Below are positions 1 through 6,686 of a stretch of 14,200 nucleotides of DNA, in pieces. Numbering within the stretch: the first letter of the stretch is position 1; each line of letters opens with the position of its first letter. The notes beneath the pieces were generated by a model. It did not search any database. It was not told the DNA's origin and worked only from the letters and a program-made list of their open reading frames with translations. This DNA comes from an uncultured Opitutales bacterium. Its GTDB lineage: Bacteria; Verrucomicrobiota; Verrucomicrobiia; Opitutales; Intestinicryptomonadaceae. The position numbers were made by a program, and so were the translations under genes. The DNA is taken from NCBI GenBank assembly GCA_900552245.1, contig URYY01000045.1:1-14200 (forward strand). Reading direction: 5' to 3'.

Positions 1-260
1 CTTATTTGCGAGCCGCTGAGGGCGAGATACACGCAGTCTATACCGCCCGTTGAAAGTTTTCTTTCGGCGTTTACTATTGCAGCTTGCGCTAAGTTTGCCG
101 CCTTTTGCTGGTTTATTATATCCGCTTTTTTTACACCCGCAGAGGTGCTTAGCCCCAGGCTTAATATATTCACGCTCGAGTCGTCCGACACCTCCGCAGT
201 AAGCGCCAACATCTTTGAAGTGCCTATTTCCAAAGCCAAAACTATACGACTATCGCTCAT
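1..260 (-). CDS. ftsA: Cell division protein FtsA, N-terminal part (runs off the window)
   Basis: This is the first 86 codons of FtsA, the actin-like protein that tethers FtsZ to the inner membrane and recruits later divisome proteins. The visible start reads MSDSRIVLALEIGTSKMLAL. The ALEIGTSK stretch (residues 9-16) is the phosphate-1 loop of the FtsA/actin ATPase fold. Further on, KKADIINQQKAA and then VYLALSGSQI match the FtsA region where the SHS2 (1C) domain begins. The ATG at 260 has an AAGGA ribosome site five bases upstream and overlaps the end of ftsQ by 11 bases (ATGAGCGATAG), which suggests coupled translation. The ftsQ-ftsA order is the usual dcw order, and ftsZ would be expected next, outside the window. 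The C-terminal membrane helix cannot be seen. Identification rests on a short piece plus strong context. Confidence 0.9.
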   Translation of the reverse strand, partial: MSDSRIVLALEIGTSKMLALTAEVSDDSSVNILSLGLSTSAGVKKADIINQQKAANLAQAAIVNAERKLSTGGIDCVYLALSGSQI

Positions 261-1140
261 TGGATTCCTTGCGCATTGTAACTATTGCCCTAGACTCGAA
301 AGACAGGTCTATCTTCTCTATGCCCGACAAACCGTCTTGCTCGTAAAATCTGAGTATATATTCAAGTTTTTTTAACTGAAAATCAATATTGTTTGCGTGG
401 AAAATTATTTTTGTCTTGTCCGAGTTTGTGACGACTAAGATGGGAAGCGTTATGCTGTCAAGTTCCTTTGCATTTACGGTTCTCCAAGTTTTAAAATGTT
501 CGGGAAGCGCAGCTTTTGCCTTTTTCACAAGTTCGTCTATCTTACCTGCATATTCGTACGGCTCAAATAGCCTTTCATTTTTTACTATTGGAATGCCAAT
601 TACCCAAGGAAGCTCCATTAGCTCGTCGCGCGATATGCACACGGGGTCAAAAATTACGCCCTCCTTGGCAAGCGCATATTCGCAGATCCTTTTGTTTTGA
701 GAAATTGCCACTCTCGCGCACGGCCTGTACTCCTGAATCTCTATCCTTATTTTATCCGGATAGATTTTTTGTATATTTGCCGACTTTACTTGCGAGACTC
801 TCTCAAATTTTTCCTTCAGGCTCAATATGTCTATGTCGGCCAAATTTTGAACCGGCGGAAACAGCCTATTTTCGGCCGCCCAGGACTTGCTTATGTGGCC
901 GTCCGTCTTGTACTGAATTACTTTCAGCTCTTCGGTACTTGGGGTTAAGAGCCTGTCTATCTCCCCGCTTTCGTACATTTGCCAAGCTCCGAAAGCCAGG
1001 CCCGATATTATTGCCAGATAAAAAATCCGCTTGATTAGTTTTGCCGCAAAGCGCAGGCGCACGCGCCAAGTTACGCCCGAATTTTCAGAGCTTTTCGAGC
1101 TTTTTAAGTCCTTCCAAGTTTTACCTGCGTCTCTTTCCAC
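250..1140 (-). CDS. ftsQ: Cell division protein FtsQ/DivIB
   Basis: FtsQ is a bitopic inner-membrane protein that joins FtsL/FtsB and the septal synthase to the cytoplasmic divisome. The 296-residue product has a short basic cytoplasmic N-terminus (to about residue 35) and one membrane helix at about 37-56 (rich in Ile, Ala, Leu, Gly). A POTRA-like region follows at about 68-140, containing VKSANIQKIYPDKIRIEIQE. That is the typical FtsQ pattern of a strand ending in a W/YP-x-x-I/L motif. The C-terminal part ends with IEKIDLSFESRAIVTMRK, like the family's last strands. Translation starts at a GTG, two bases after the ddl stop, with no strong ribosome site, so coupling to ddl is likely. Sequence similarity to well-known FtsQ proteins is low, as is normal for this family. 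The ddl-ftsQ-ftsA position gives most of the confidence. Confidence 0.87.
   Translation of the reverse strand: MERDAGKTWKDLKSSKSSENSGVTWRVRLRFAAKLIKRIFYLAIISGLAFGAWQMYESGEIDRLLTPSTEELKVIQYKTDGHISKSWAAENRLFPPVQNLADIDILSLKEKFERVSQVKSANIQKIYPDKIRIEIQEYRPCARVAISQNKRICEYALAKEGVIFDPVCISRDELMELPWVIGIPIVKNERLFEPYEYAGKIDELVKKAKAALPEHFKTWRTVNAKELDSITLPILVVTNSDKTKIIFHANNIDFQLKKLEYILRFYEQDGLSGIEKIDLSFESRAIVTMRKESNER
261..270 (-). promoter_or_regulatory. Ribosome binding site for ftsA
   Basis: On the minus strand AAGGA (270-266) is followed by five bases and then the ATG at 260. It lies inside the last codons of ftsQ and fixes the ftsA start. Confidence 0.6.
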
Positions 1141-1142
1141 TT

Positions 1143-2051
1143 TCAGAATCTGCTTATCGCCCCTTCCAGCATCTTCTGGCAGAGCGATTCAAAGGTGTAG
1201 CCCATGCAGGAGGCGCTCTTTGGCAGCAGGCTTGTCGGCGTCATGCCGGGCAGGGTGTTTAGCTCTAAAACTACGAATTGATTACTTTCGCTTAGCAGAA
1301 AGTCCACTCGCGCAAAGTCCCTGCAGCCGCAGGCCCTAAAGGCCCTCTCTGCGGTGGCTTTTATGCGGATTTCGTCGGACGAGCTCAGCTTTGCCGGAAA
1401 TTCGTAGCGCGTTGCGCCAGCCGTATATTTTCTTTTAAAGTCGTAAACGCCACCCTCCGGGATTATCTCCACGATTCCCATTGCCGCACCTTCTATTACG
1501 CCTACCGAAAATTCCCTGCCTTTAAAAAATTCCTCCAAGAGCCACAAGCCGTCTTTTATTTCGCCAAGTTCCCTTTCCAAGTCGGATAGCCCCGATATCT
1601 TTTTTAGCCCCACGCTGCTTCCCTTGTCGGCGGGCTTTAAAATCAGATTTTCGCCCAGTAGCGAAATTGCGGCTTCCGCCGAGGGCTTTTTTGCGGCGTC
1701 AAAAGTTAACCCGCGGGCGGTTGGAATTTTTGCCTGCATTAAAAGCGCCTTTGCAGCAGACTTATTCATGCAGACTCTGCTTGAGAGGGAATTTGAACCC
1801 GCGTAGGAAAATCCGCGCCGCTCAAGCTGCTCTTGCAGGGTTCCGTCTTCGCCGTACTCTCCGTGCATTGCAGGAAATACAATGTGCTTCTTGCTGTCGA
1901 GGGCTTCGGGCAATTCGTTTTTGTCGAGCCTGAAAGATTCGCATTCAAAAGATTTTGAGAGGGCCTCAAACACAAATTTTCCGCTCACAAGCGACACTTC
2001 TCGCTCGGAGGATATACCGCCCATCAGCACTGCAACTTTAAATTTTTTCAT
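1143..2051 (-). CDS. ddl: D-alanine--D-alanine ligase
   Basis: This ATP-grasp enzyme joins two D-alanines to make the dipeptide that MurF adds to the muropeptide. The 302-residue length is normal for the short (DdlB-like) form. The sequence shows GGISSEREVSL (11-21, substrate loop with the catalytic Glu), HGEYGEDG (63-70), and KPADKGSSVGL (139-149, ATP-binding and Ser loop). It also shows YDFKRKYTAGATRYEFPA (203-220, omega loop), ARVDFL (247-252) and LELNTLPGMTPTSLLP (262-277, metal ligands and D-Ala site). The Tyr in the omega loop favours D-Ala over D-lactate as second substrate, so no vancomycin-resistance type specificity is suggested. The ATG overlaps the murC stop as ATGA, so it is probably translated by coupling. 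No murB lies between murC and ddl. All expected catalytic motifs are present. Confidence 0.96.
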   Translation of the reverse strand: MKKFKVAVLMGGISSEREVSLVSGKFVFEALSKSFECESFRLDKNELPEALDSKKHIVFPAMHGEYGEDGTLQEQLERRGFSYAGSNSLSSRVCMNKSAAKALLMQAKIPTARGLTFDAAKKPSAEAAISLLGENLILKPADKGSSVGLKKISGLSDLERELGEIKDGLWLLEEFFKGREFSVGVIEGAAMGIVEIIPEGGVYDFKRKYTAGATRYEFPAKLSSSDEIRIKATAERAFRACGCRDFARVDFLLSESNQFVVLELNTLPGMTPTSLLPKSASCMGYTFESLCQKMLEGAISRF

Positions 2052-3274
2052 AGATTAAATATTTTCTTTGCCTCAAAATAGATATCGCCTGCGCCTACGA
2101 AAGCCACGCACTTTCGCGATTCGTCGGAATTTTTAAACTCCTCCAAAATATCTCGCATTTCTCCGCTTCGGGCAAGCTTAACATTTTGAGAAGTTAAAAT
2201 TTCCGAACCTGCTTTGGCGTCGAAAAGTTCGCTCGCCGCATACACCGGAAGCACAAAAACTCTGTCGCCAAGTTTTGCGCGCGATTCCAATATAGCCTTA
2301 AAATCTGCCGCAAACCTCTTTGTGCGCGTATAGCGGTGGGGCTGGAAAAAGATTAGCTTTCTTGCGCACTCCCTGGCGTCCAGCCAGTTTAAAAATGCCC
2401 GCAATTCGTTTGGGTGGTGCGCGTAATCGGCCACTGCAAAGAGCTTTTCGTTTGAGACAAAAACCTCTTGCCTTCTAGCAACTCCCTTAAAATCGTCAAA
2501 ATTTTCCAGACCAAATTTAACGCCGAAGGCCGCCTTCAAAGCGGCTAGCGCCATCATTTTATCGTAGGCCATAAAGTCGTTTGCGGGAACTTCCACTTCG
2601 AGTACTTGAGCCTTTGCGTTTTTTGCGGCGCGGGCCAATAATTTGTCTGCCTTTGGAATTATCACAAGGCGCTCGGTTCGGGAAAACAGCCTCTCAAACA
2701 TTTTTTCAAGCGCAAAAAAGTCCGCGTAAGTATCGGTATGGTCCAAGTCGCCATTTAGCGCCACTGTTATTTCCGGCGAGAAATTCTCTATGGTTCCGTC
2801 GCTTTCGTCCAATTCGGCCGCGAGGAATTTTTCGCTTTCGCAGTATTTTGAGGGTAAAAATCCGACGGGAATTGCGCCAGTTATAAATCCGGCATCAATG
2901 GAGTTTTTCAATATTGCGTGGGCGATTAGCGATGTCGTGGTGGTCTTGCCGTGACTTCCGCAGACTCCTATTAGGCGCCTCGAGCGGGCAATTTCAGCCA
3001 GGGCTTCTCCGCGCCTTAAAAATTTTCCGGCCTCAGCTTTCTTAAGCGTGTCCGCATCGCGCTTTAAGGCGCTTGTTATTATGAACTCGTCAACTTTAGA
3101 TTTGGGAACGCGAGACTTCTCAATCTCAATTCCCCTCGACTTTAGCATGTCTAGCACAAGCCCGTTTGGAGAGTCGTCAAAGCCGGAAATTTGGCAGCCT
3201 CCTTCAGCTAGAAATAGCGCAAGCGGCGCCATTCCCATTCCGCAAATACCACCCATGAATATCTTTTTGGACAC
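2048..3274 (-). CDS. murC: UDP-N-acetylmuramate--L-alanine ligase (compact form)
   Basis: MurC adds L-alanine to UDP-MurNAc, the first cytoplasmic step of the stem peptide. Visible motifs are a Rossmann-type start FMGGICGMGMAPLA (6-19), the ATP loop GSHGKTTTT (106-114), ELDESDGT (154-161), NGDLDHTDTY (174-183), GVARR (264-268), DYAHHPNE (283-290) and FQPHRYTRT (310-318), which are diagnostic of MurC. At 408 residues it is clearly shorter than the usual 450-490. The missing part is in the central ATPase domain between about residues 215 and 250, where the G-x-H-N-x-x-N-A-L-A-A segment should be. The stretch there reads VPANDFMAYDKMMALAALKA, without His-Asn. The frame is open throughout, so this is not a frameshift. 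Start is GTG, three bases after the murG stop, with AAGGGA nine bases upstream. The related enzyme Mpl was considered, but position and the YAHHPNE/FQPHRYTRT motifs favour MurC. Confidence 0.92.
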   Translation of the reverse strand: MSKKIFMGGICGMGMAPLALFLAEGGCQISGFDDSPNGLVLDMLKSRGIEIEKSRVPKSKVDEFIITSALKRDADTLKKAEAGKFLRRGEALAEIARSRRLIGVCGSHGKTTTTSLIAHAILKNSIDAGFITGAIPVGFLPSKYCESEKFLAAELDESDGTIENFSPEITVALNGDLDHTDTYADFFALEKMFERLFSRTERLVIIPKADKLLARAAKNAKAQVLEVEVPANDFMAYDKMMALAALKAAFGVKFGLENFDDFKGVARRQEVFVSNEKLFAVADYAHHPNELRAFLNWLDARECARKLIFFQPHRYTRTKRFAADFKAILESRAKLGDRVFVLPVYAASELFDAKAGSEILTSQNVKLARSGEMRDILEEFKNSDESRKCVAFVGAGDIYFEAKKIFNL

Positions 3275-3277
3275 CGT

Positions 3278-4375
3278 CTAAATTCCCTTAAATTTGGCTA
3301 TTTGCTCTATGTCGGAAATCATCTTAGATATTGAGTTCGACTGGTCTATAAGCTCCAGATTCTTCCTCATTTTTTCTCTGAGCTGCTCGTTTGAGGCAAG
3401 TTCCAAAATTTCGTTTTCAAGGGTGTCTATATTGCTCTGCAAGACACAGATTCCGGCGGCACTCTTTTCGACAAAGCGGGCGTTTTCCACCTGGTGATTA
3501 TCTGCCGAGAAGGGGTAGGGCACGAGTATGGGAATTAACCTGCACCTGGCAAATTCGGCTATAGAGCCGGCTCCGGCGCGGGCTACTACAAAACTTGCGC
3601 TCGACATTGCCCTAGCCATATTGTCGCAAAATTCCAGAGCCTTAAATTCCCTTACTGAGCCATTTTTATCTTTGCAGCTTTTTGGCGGGTTTGCAGGCTT
3701 TCCGGGGCCTGTTATGCAGAGCATGTCAAAGCCCTCCCGAGCCAGACTTGCAAAGTTCTTTACCGCCCATTCATTGAGAGCTGCCGCACCCTGCGAGCCT
3801 CCGCAAACTAAGATTACATTCGCACTGGGTGAAAATCCGAAAAATTCCTTCGAGGCCTTAGCGTCTAATTTTTGGATTTCCTCTCTTATGGGGTAGCCCG
3901 CGTGTTTTATTCTATCGGAATTTCTCTTTGATATTTTTACTCCATAGGGCAGATACACACGCTTTGCAAATTTGCCAAAAAGCCGCACAGCCTTGCCGGC
4001 CTTTCGGTTGGCCTCGTGCATCACAAGGGGGGTTTTTGTGAGAATTGCAGCCATTGCAAGCCCAAACGAGTTGAAGCCCCCAAAGGCTATTGCAGCATCA
4101 GCCTTGTTTTCGCGTATGAGCTTTTTGCATATCTTTACCGCTCTAGCTTGGGTTATGATAAATTTTGCCAGCCTTGCGGGGTTTAGCGCAAAGCCGCAAC
4201 CCGGAGTCTTTTCAAACTTGAAGTCTGAATACTTCTTTACAAGTTTTGAATCAATGGCCTTTTCGCTAATTATAAAGCTTACATTGTGCCCTTTTTTTAT
4301 TAGCGCCTCTCCCACCGCTATCCCGGGCGACAAATGCCCGCCGGTGCCCCCGCAAGATATTAAAAAGTTACTCAT
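3278..4375 (-). CDS. murG: UDP-GlcNAc:undecaprenyl-PP-MurNAc-pentapeptide GlcNAc transferase
   Basis: MurG is a GT28 glycosyltransferase at the inner face of the membrane that converts lipid I to lipid II. The 365 residues show GGTGGHLSPG (9-18, acceptor-side glycine loop), AFGGFNS (97-103), HEAN (120-123, usually HEQN), GGSQGA (192-197, second glycine loop), ARAGAGSIAEF (265-275) and VPYPFSADNHQVENA (285-299, UDP-GlcNAc site with the conserved His-Gln). Length is normal for the family. The ATG overlaps the ftsW stop by eight bases (ATGAGTAA), with AGGA nine bases upstream, so translation is probably coupled to ftsW, the synthase that uses the lipid II it makes. The murC gene follows after three bases. 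The HEAN variant is a mild change and no catalytic loss is evident. Confidence 0.96.
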   Translation of the reverse strand: MSNFLISCGGTGGHLSPGIAVGEALIKKGHNVSFIISEKAIDSKLVKKYSDFKFEKTPGCGFALNPARLAKFIITQARAVKICKKLIRENKADAAIAFGGFNSFGLAMAAILTKTPLVMHEANRKAGKAVRLFGKFAKRVYLPYGVKISKRNSDRIKHAGYPIREEIQKLDAKASKEFFGFSPSANVILVCGGSQGAAALNEWAVKNFASLAREGFDMLCITGPGKPANPPKSCKDKNGSVREFKALEFCDNMARAMSSASFVVARAGAGSIAEFARCRLIPILVPYPFSADNHQVENARFVEKSAAGICVLQSNIDTLENEILELASNEQLREKMRKNLELIDQSNSISKMISDIEQIAKFKGI

Positions 4376-5507
4376 AATCGGTAGTCCTGATAAGTTTTGG
4401 CGCGTTCCAGCGCCTCATGCAATTCATAGTTAAGCCAATGAAGAAAAACATAACCACTAGGTTTGAACCTCCGTAGCTTAAAAATGGCAGCGATATTCCC
4501 TTTGTCGGGAGCAAACCTATTACAACTCCCATATTGAATAGCGCCTGCACTATAATCATGAGCATTGCGCCAAGGCCCAGAGAAAATTCAAATAAATTTG
4601 GAGCTTTTTTTAGGTTAAAAATCATCATTAAAAATAGCGCAAGAAAAGATAGAAGCACAAGCATCGTTCCAACCAGGCCGCATTCCTCGCCTATATTTGC
4701 GAATATAAAGTCTGTGTGGGCCTCCGGTAAGAAGGAGTATTGCTGCCGGCCCTCGCCAAAGCCCACGCCGGTTATCTTGCCGGCGCCGAATGCGTATATC
4801 GCCTGAGTTAGCTGATAGCCGCCGTCCAGAGCCTCGTTTTCCCTATTGAGGAAGCTCGCAAGCCTTCTTAATCTGTTGGGATTTAAATAGACCAATACCG
4901 ATATTCCCAAGCTTGCAAGCAGGGCAAAAGGCGCTATGTGCAGTATGCGAACTCCGGCCATAAACATCATGCCAAATGCCACTGCAAAGCATAGTGCACT
5001 AGTTCCAAAGTCCGGTTCTTTTAGAATCGGCGCTATAAAGAGCCCTATCAAAATAAAAGGCGCAAACGCGCCCTTCCAGAAAGTGTCTATGGCGCGTTGA
5101 AAGTGCTGCAAGTACGCAGCCATCCATATGACAAGCGACACTTTCGCAAGGTCGCTAGGCTGAAACACAAACGAGCCAACCCTCACCCATCTGCTGGAGC
5201 CCTTAACCGTTTCGCCCACTCCCGGGACGAACACAAGCAACATCAGAATAAAGGCCAAGACCGCGCATGGAATCGCTATCTTCCTTAAAAAATTTAGGTC
5301 TATAAAAGCCGAAAACATACAGGCGCAAAAGCCTATTGCCATCCATATCGCCTGCTTTTTGACAAGCGCCAATGGATCGGGCCTTATGGCACCGGCGCTC
5401 ATGAGCGTGATGACACCCCAGCCCGATAAAAAAAGGACGGGCAAAAGTATTAGAAGCCATGTTATAGACTTTTGCCGTCCCAAAGTCTTTGATCCAGACT
5501 CAGACAT
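4368..5507 (-). CDS. ftsW: Septal peptidoglycan glycosyltransferase FtsW (SEDS family)
   Basis: FtsW polymerises lipid II at the division site together with the transpeptidase FtsI. The 379-residue product is very hydrophobic, with about ten membrane segments beginning near residue 15. SEDS signatures are GSSRWVRVGSFVFQPSDLAK (103-122), KEPDFGTS (163-170), PEAHTDFIFANIGEE (261-275) containing the conserved Asp 266, and LLPTKGISLPFLSYGGSN (332-349). The last is the form typical of FtsW. RodA has a very similar signature, but position among ftsI, murG and ftsQ argues for FtsW. The ATG is five bases after the stop of the LysM lipoprotein gene, with AAGAGA ten bases upstream. Its stop overlaps murG. 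Length is at the short end for the family, and the cytoplasmic N-terminus is only about 15 residues. Confidence 0.95.
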   Translation of the reverse strand: MSESGSKTLGRQKSITWLLILLPVLFLSGWGVITLMSAGAIRPDPLALVKKQAIWMAIGFCACMFSAFIDLNFLRKIAIPCAVLAFILMLLVFVPGVGETVKGSSRWVRVGSFVFQPSDLAKVSLVIWMAAYLQHFQRAIDTFWKGAFAPFILIGLFIAPILKEPDFGTSALCFAVAFGMMFMAGVRILHIAPFALLASLGISVLVYLNPNRLRRLASFLNRENEALDGGYQLTQAIYAFGAGKITGVGFGEGRQQYSFLPEAHTDFIFANIGEECGLVGTMLVLLSFLALFLMMIFNLKKAPNLFEFSLGLGAMLMIIVQALFNMGVVIGLLPTKGISLPFLSYGGSNLVVMFFFIGLTMNCMRRWNAPKLIRTTDYE

Positions 5508-5512
5508 CTATG

Positions 5513-6613
5513 TTATATCTCTTGTATTTCAGGCAGTTCCAAAATCGGCTGTACCATCTGATTTTGCTCAGGTGCAGACTCTGAGGGTTCAGACTTAACC
5601 TCATTAGATGCGTCGGGCAAGACCTTTATCTGGCTTTGAGATGGTTCCGATTCCACCTTCTTTGGCTCCTGAGCCTGCTGCACCGGGGTCTGAACAGTTG
5701 CAGCTTCCTTTGCGATTGATTCCTCACCGACAATTATTACTTGGCCTGCGCGTATTTTCCTCGGGTCTTTTATGGAGTTTAAATCCATAAGCTTTGCAAT
5801 CGAAACGTTGTATTTTTTCGACAAAAGCCCCAGAGTTTCCCCCTTTGCGAGCTTGTGGACGCGCTTACCCTTGAGTGATTCAGCTCTGTCGCTTAGCTTT
5901 GCCGAGTTTACTTCCGGCAGCTTCAACTTTTGGCCTACTCTTATATTTGTGCTCTTAAGCCCGTTGAGCTCCATTATCTTTCTGACTGAAGTATTAAATT
6001 TGATGGCAATCTTTGAGAGGGAATCCCCCTTTTGAACTACGTAGCCAGTGGTAGGCACATTCGAGCTCTGGGCGGGCATGGCCTTGCTGTCCTCGACAGG
6101 CTTGCCGCCTGCGGGGATTTTTATGATTTGCCCAATTCTTATAATGGAATTTTTAGATAGGTTATTTGCCTCCAAAAGCTCGCTTAGCGATACCCCGTGG
6201 CGCTTTGCAATCTTCGATAGGTTGTCTCCGGCCTTCACTTTATACTCGCTAGCTTCAATTTGCGGGGCGGGAGTCTTGCTCTCCATAGGCTCTATAGTCG
6301 AAGGCTGTGCCGGAGGTATAGTCTCAAGCTCGTTTGCCTGGCTTGAGGGCTCTTTCTCTTCCATCGGATATCCGCTTGAATCCACTGCCTGCAAATTTTG
6401 CGTTGGGCGGGTTGGAATTGCCCTAAAATCTTGGCTTCCCTCCATGGGGGCGGGAGGTGGTGTATCCGGAGTTTGATTTTCTGCTACAGCTACATCGTCT
6501 GCAAGTTCTGGATTTACTTGCGGCTGTTCTCCGGTGGAGTTGCAACCTATTAGTATCGTAGTTATTACGGCTGCGTGAAGGGCTAAAACGGCGAATGTTA
6601 TTGGAGCTTTCAT
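5513..6613 (-). CDS. Lipoprotein with three LysM peptidoglycan-binding domains, NlpD-like position
   Basis: This is a 366-residue predicted lipoprotein. A signal peptide (residues 1-23: Lys 2, then a hydrophobic core) ends in the lipobox LIG-C with Cys 24, and the next residue is Asn rather than the Asp of the E. coli inner-membrane rule. A Pro/Glu/Gln-rich linker (25-122) leads to LysM domains at about 124-167, 191-233 and 253-295. Each starts like YKVKAGDNLSKIA and ends in IRxGQ. The tail (296-366) is again Pro/Glu/Gln-rich. LysM domains bind GlcNAc-containing glycans, so the protein probably anchors to peptidoglycan near the septum. No M23 (LytM), NlpC/P60, amidase or lysozyme motif is visible, so it appears non-catalytic, unlike classical NlpD. 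It sits between murD and ftsW, where chlamydiae carry nlpD. AGAAAGAAG lies just upstream of the ATG. The exact role is unknown. Confidence 0.88.
   Translation of the reverse strand: MKAPITFAVLALHAAVITTILIGCNSTGEQPQVNPELADDVAVAENQTPDTPPPAPMEGSQDFRAIPTRPTQNLQAVDSSGYPMEEKEPSSQANELETIPPAQPSTIEPMESKTPAPQIEASEYKVKAGDNLSKIAKRHGVSLSELLEANNLSKNSIIRIGQIIKIPAGGKPVEDSKAMPAQSSNVPTTGYVVQKGDSLSKIAIKFNTSVRKIMELNGLKSTNIRVGQKLKLPEVNSAKLSDRAESLKGKRVHKLAKGETLGLLSKKYNVSIAKLMDLNSIKDPRKIRAGQVIIVGEESIAKEAATVQTPVQQAQEPKKVESEPSQSQIKVLPDASNEVKSEPSESAPEQNQMVQPILELPEIQEI
5729..6244 (-). repeat. Three LysM domain repeats in the lipoprotein gene
   Basis: Three diverged copies of a roughly 43-codon unit lie at 6244-6113, 6043-5915 and 5857-5729. 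Shared core residues are V/L-x-x-G-D/E-x-L-x-x-(I/L)-(A/S) at the start, L/M-x-x-x-N in the middle and I-R-x-G-Q at the end. The third is the most divergent (KGETLGLLSKKYNVS). Spacers between copies are about 23 and 19 residues. Confidence 0.85.
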
Positions 6614-6686
6614 CTATGGCTTCTTTCTGTGAATTTATTCTCTTTTAAATTATTTTAAGTAAATTGTTATTTCGGATTATTGTCCA
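6614..6686 (-). promoter_or_regulatory. Candidate internal promoter before the LysM gene
   Basis: The gap 6614-6676 is the only intergenic space longer than 6 bases, and 48 of its 63 bases are A or T. On the minus strand TGGACA (6686-6681) is followed after 17 bases by TTTACT (6663-6658). These match five and four of six bases of the sigma-70 boxes, with normal spacing. The start of transcription would be near 6651, giving a leader of about 38 bases with AGAAAGAAG before the ATG at 6613. AT-rich DNA yields such matches often, so this is only a candidate. If real, it would let the LysM-ftsW-murG-murC-ddl-ftsQ-ftsA part be transcribed separately. Confidence 0.25.

Noticed and set aside
516..1034. 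Plus-strand open frame of 172 codons opposite ftsQ
   Set aside because: It is antisense to a well-supported gene, has no recognisable domain or ribosome site, and its composition is that of a complementary-strand shadow.
2048..3274. Short MurC read as a pseudogene or frameshifted gene
   Set aside because: Motifs before and after the shortened part are in one frame, both ends overlap or abut neighbours normally, and no remnant of the missing segment appears in another frame.
3972..4433. Plus-strand open frame of 153 codons opposite murG
   Set aside because: Shadow of MurG; no supporting start signal or family resemblance.
5513..5728. A possible M23 (LytM) domain after the LysM repeats, as in NlpD
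   Set aside because: The 71 residues left are Pro/Glu/Gln/Ser-rich and lack the H-x-x-x-D and H-x-H metal motifs.
6048..6476. Plus-strand open frame of 142 codons opposite the LysM gene, with hydrophobic stretches
   Set aside because: The hydrophobicity arises from complementing acidic and Ser/Pro codons; no ribosome site or conserved motif.
6635..6665. AT-only inverted repeat (TTAAA...TTTAA) between murD and the LysM gene as a terminator
   Set aside because: The stem is five A-T pairs with no GC pairing or clear U-tract after it, so it would be too weak to end transcription.
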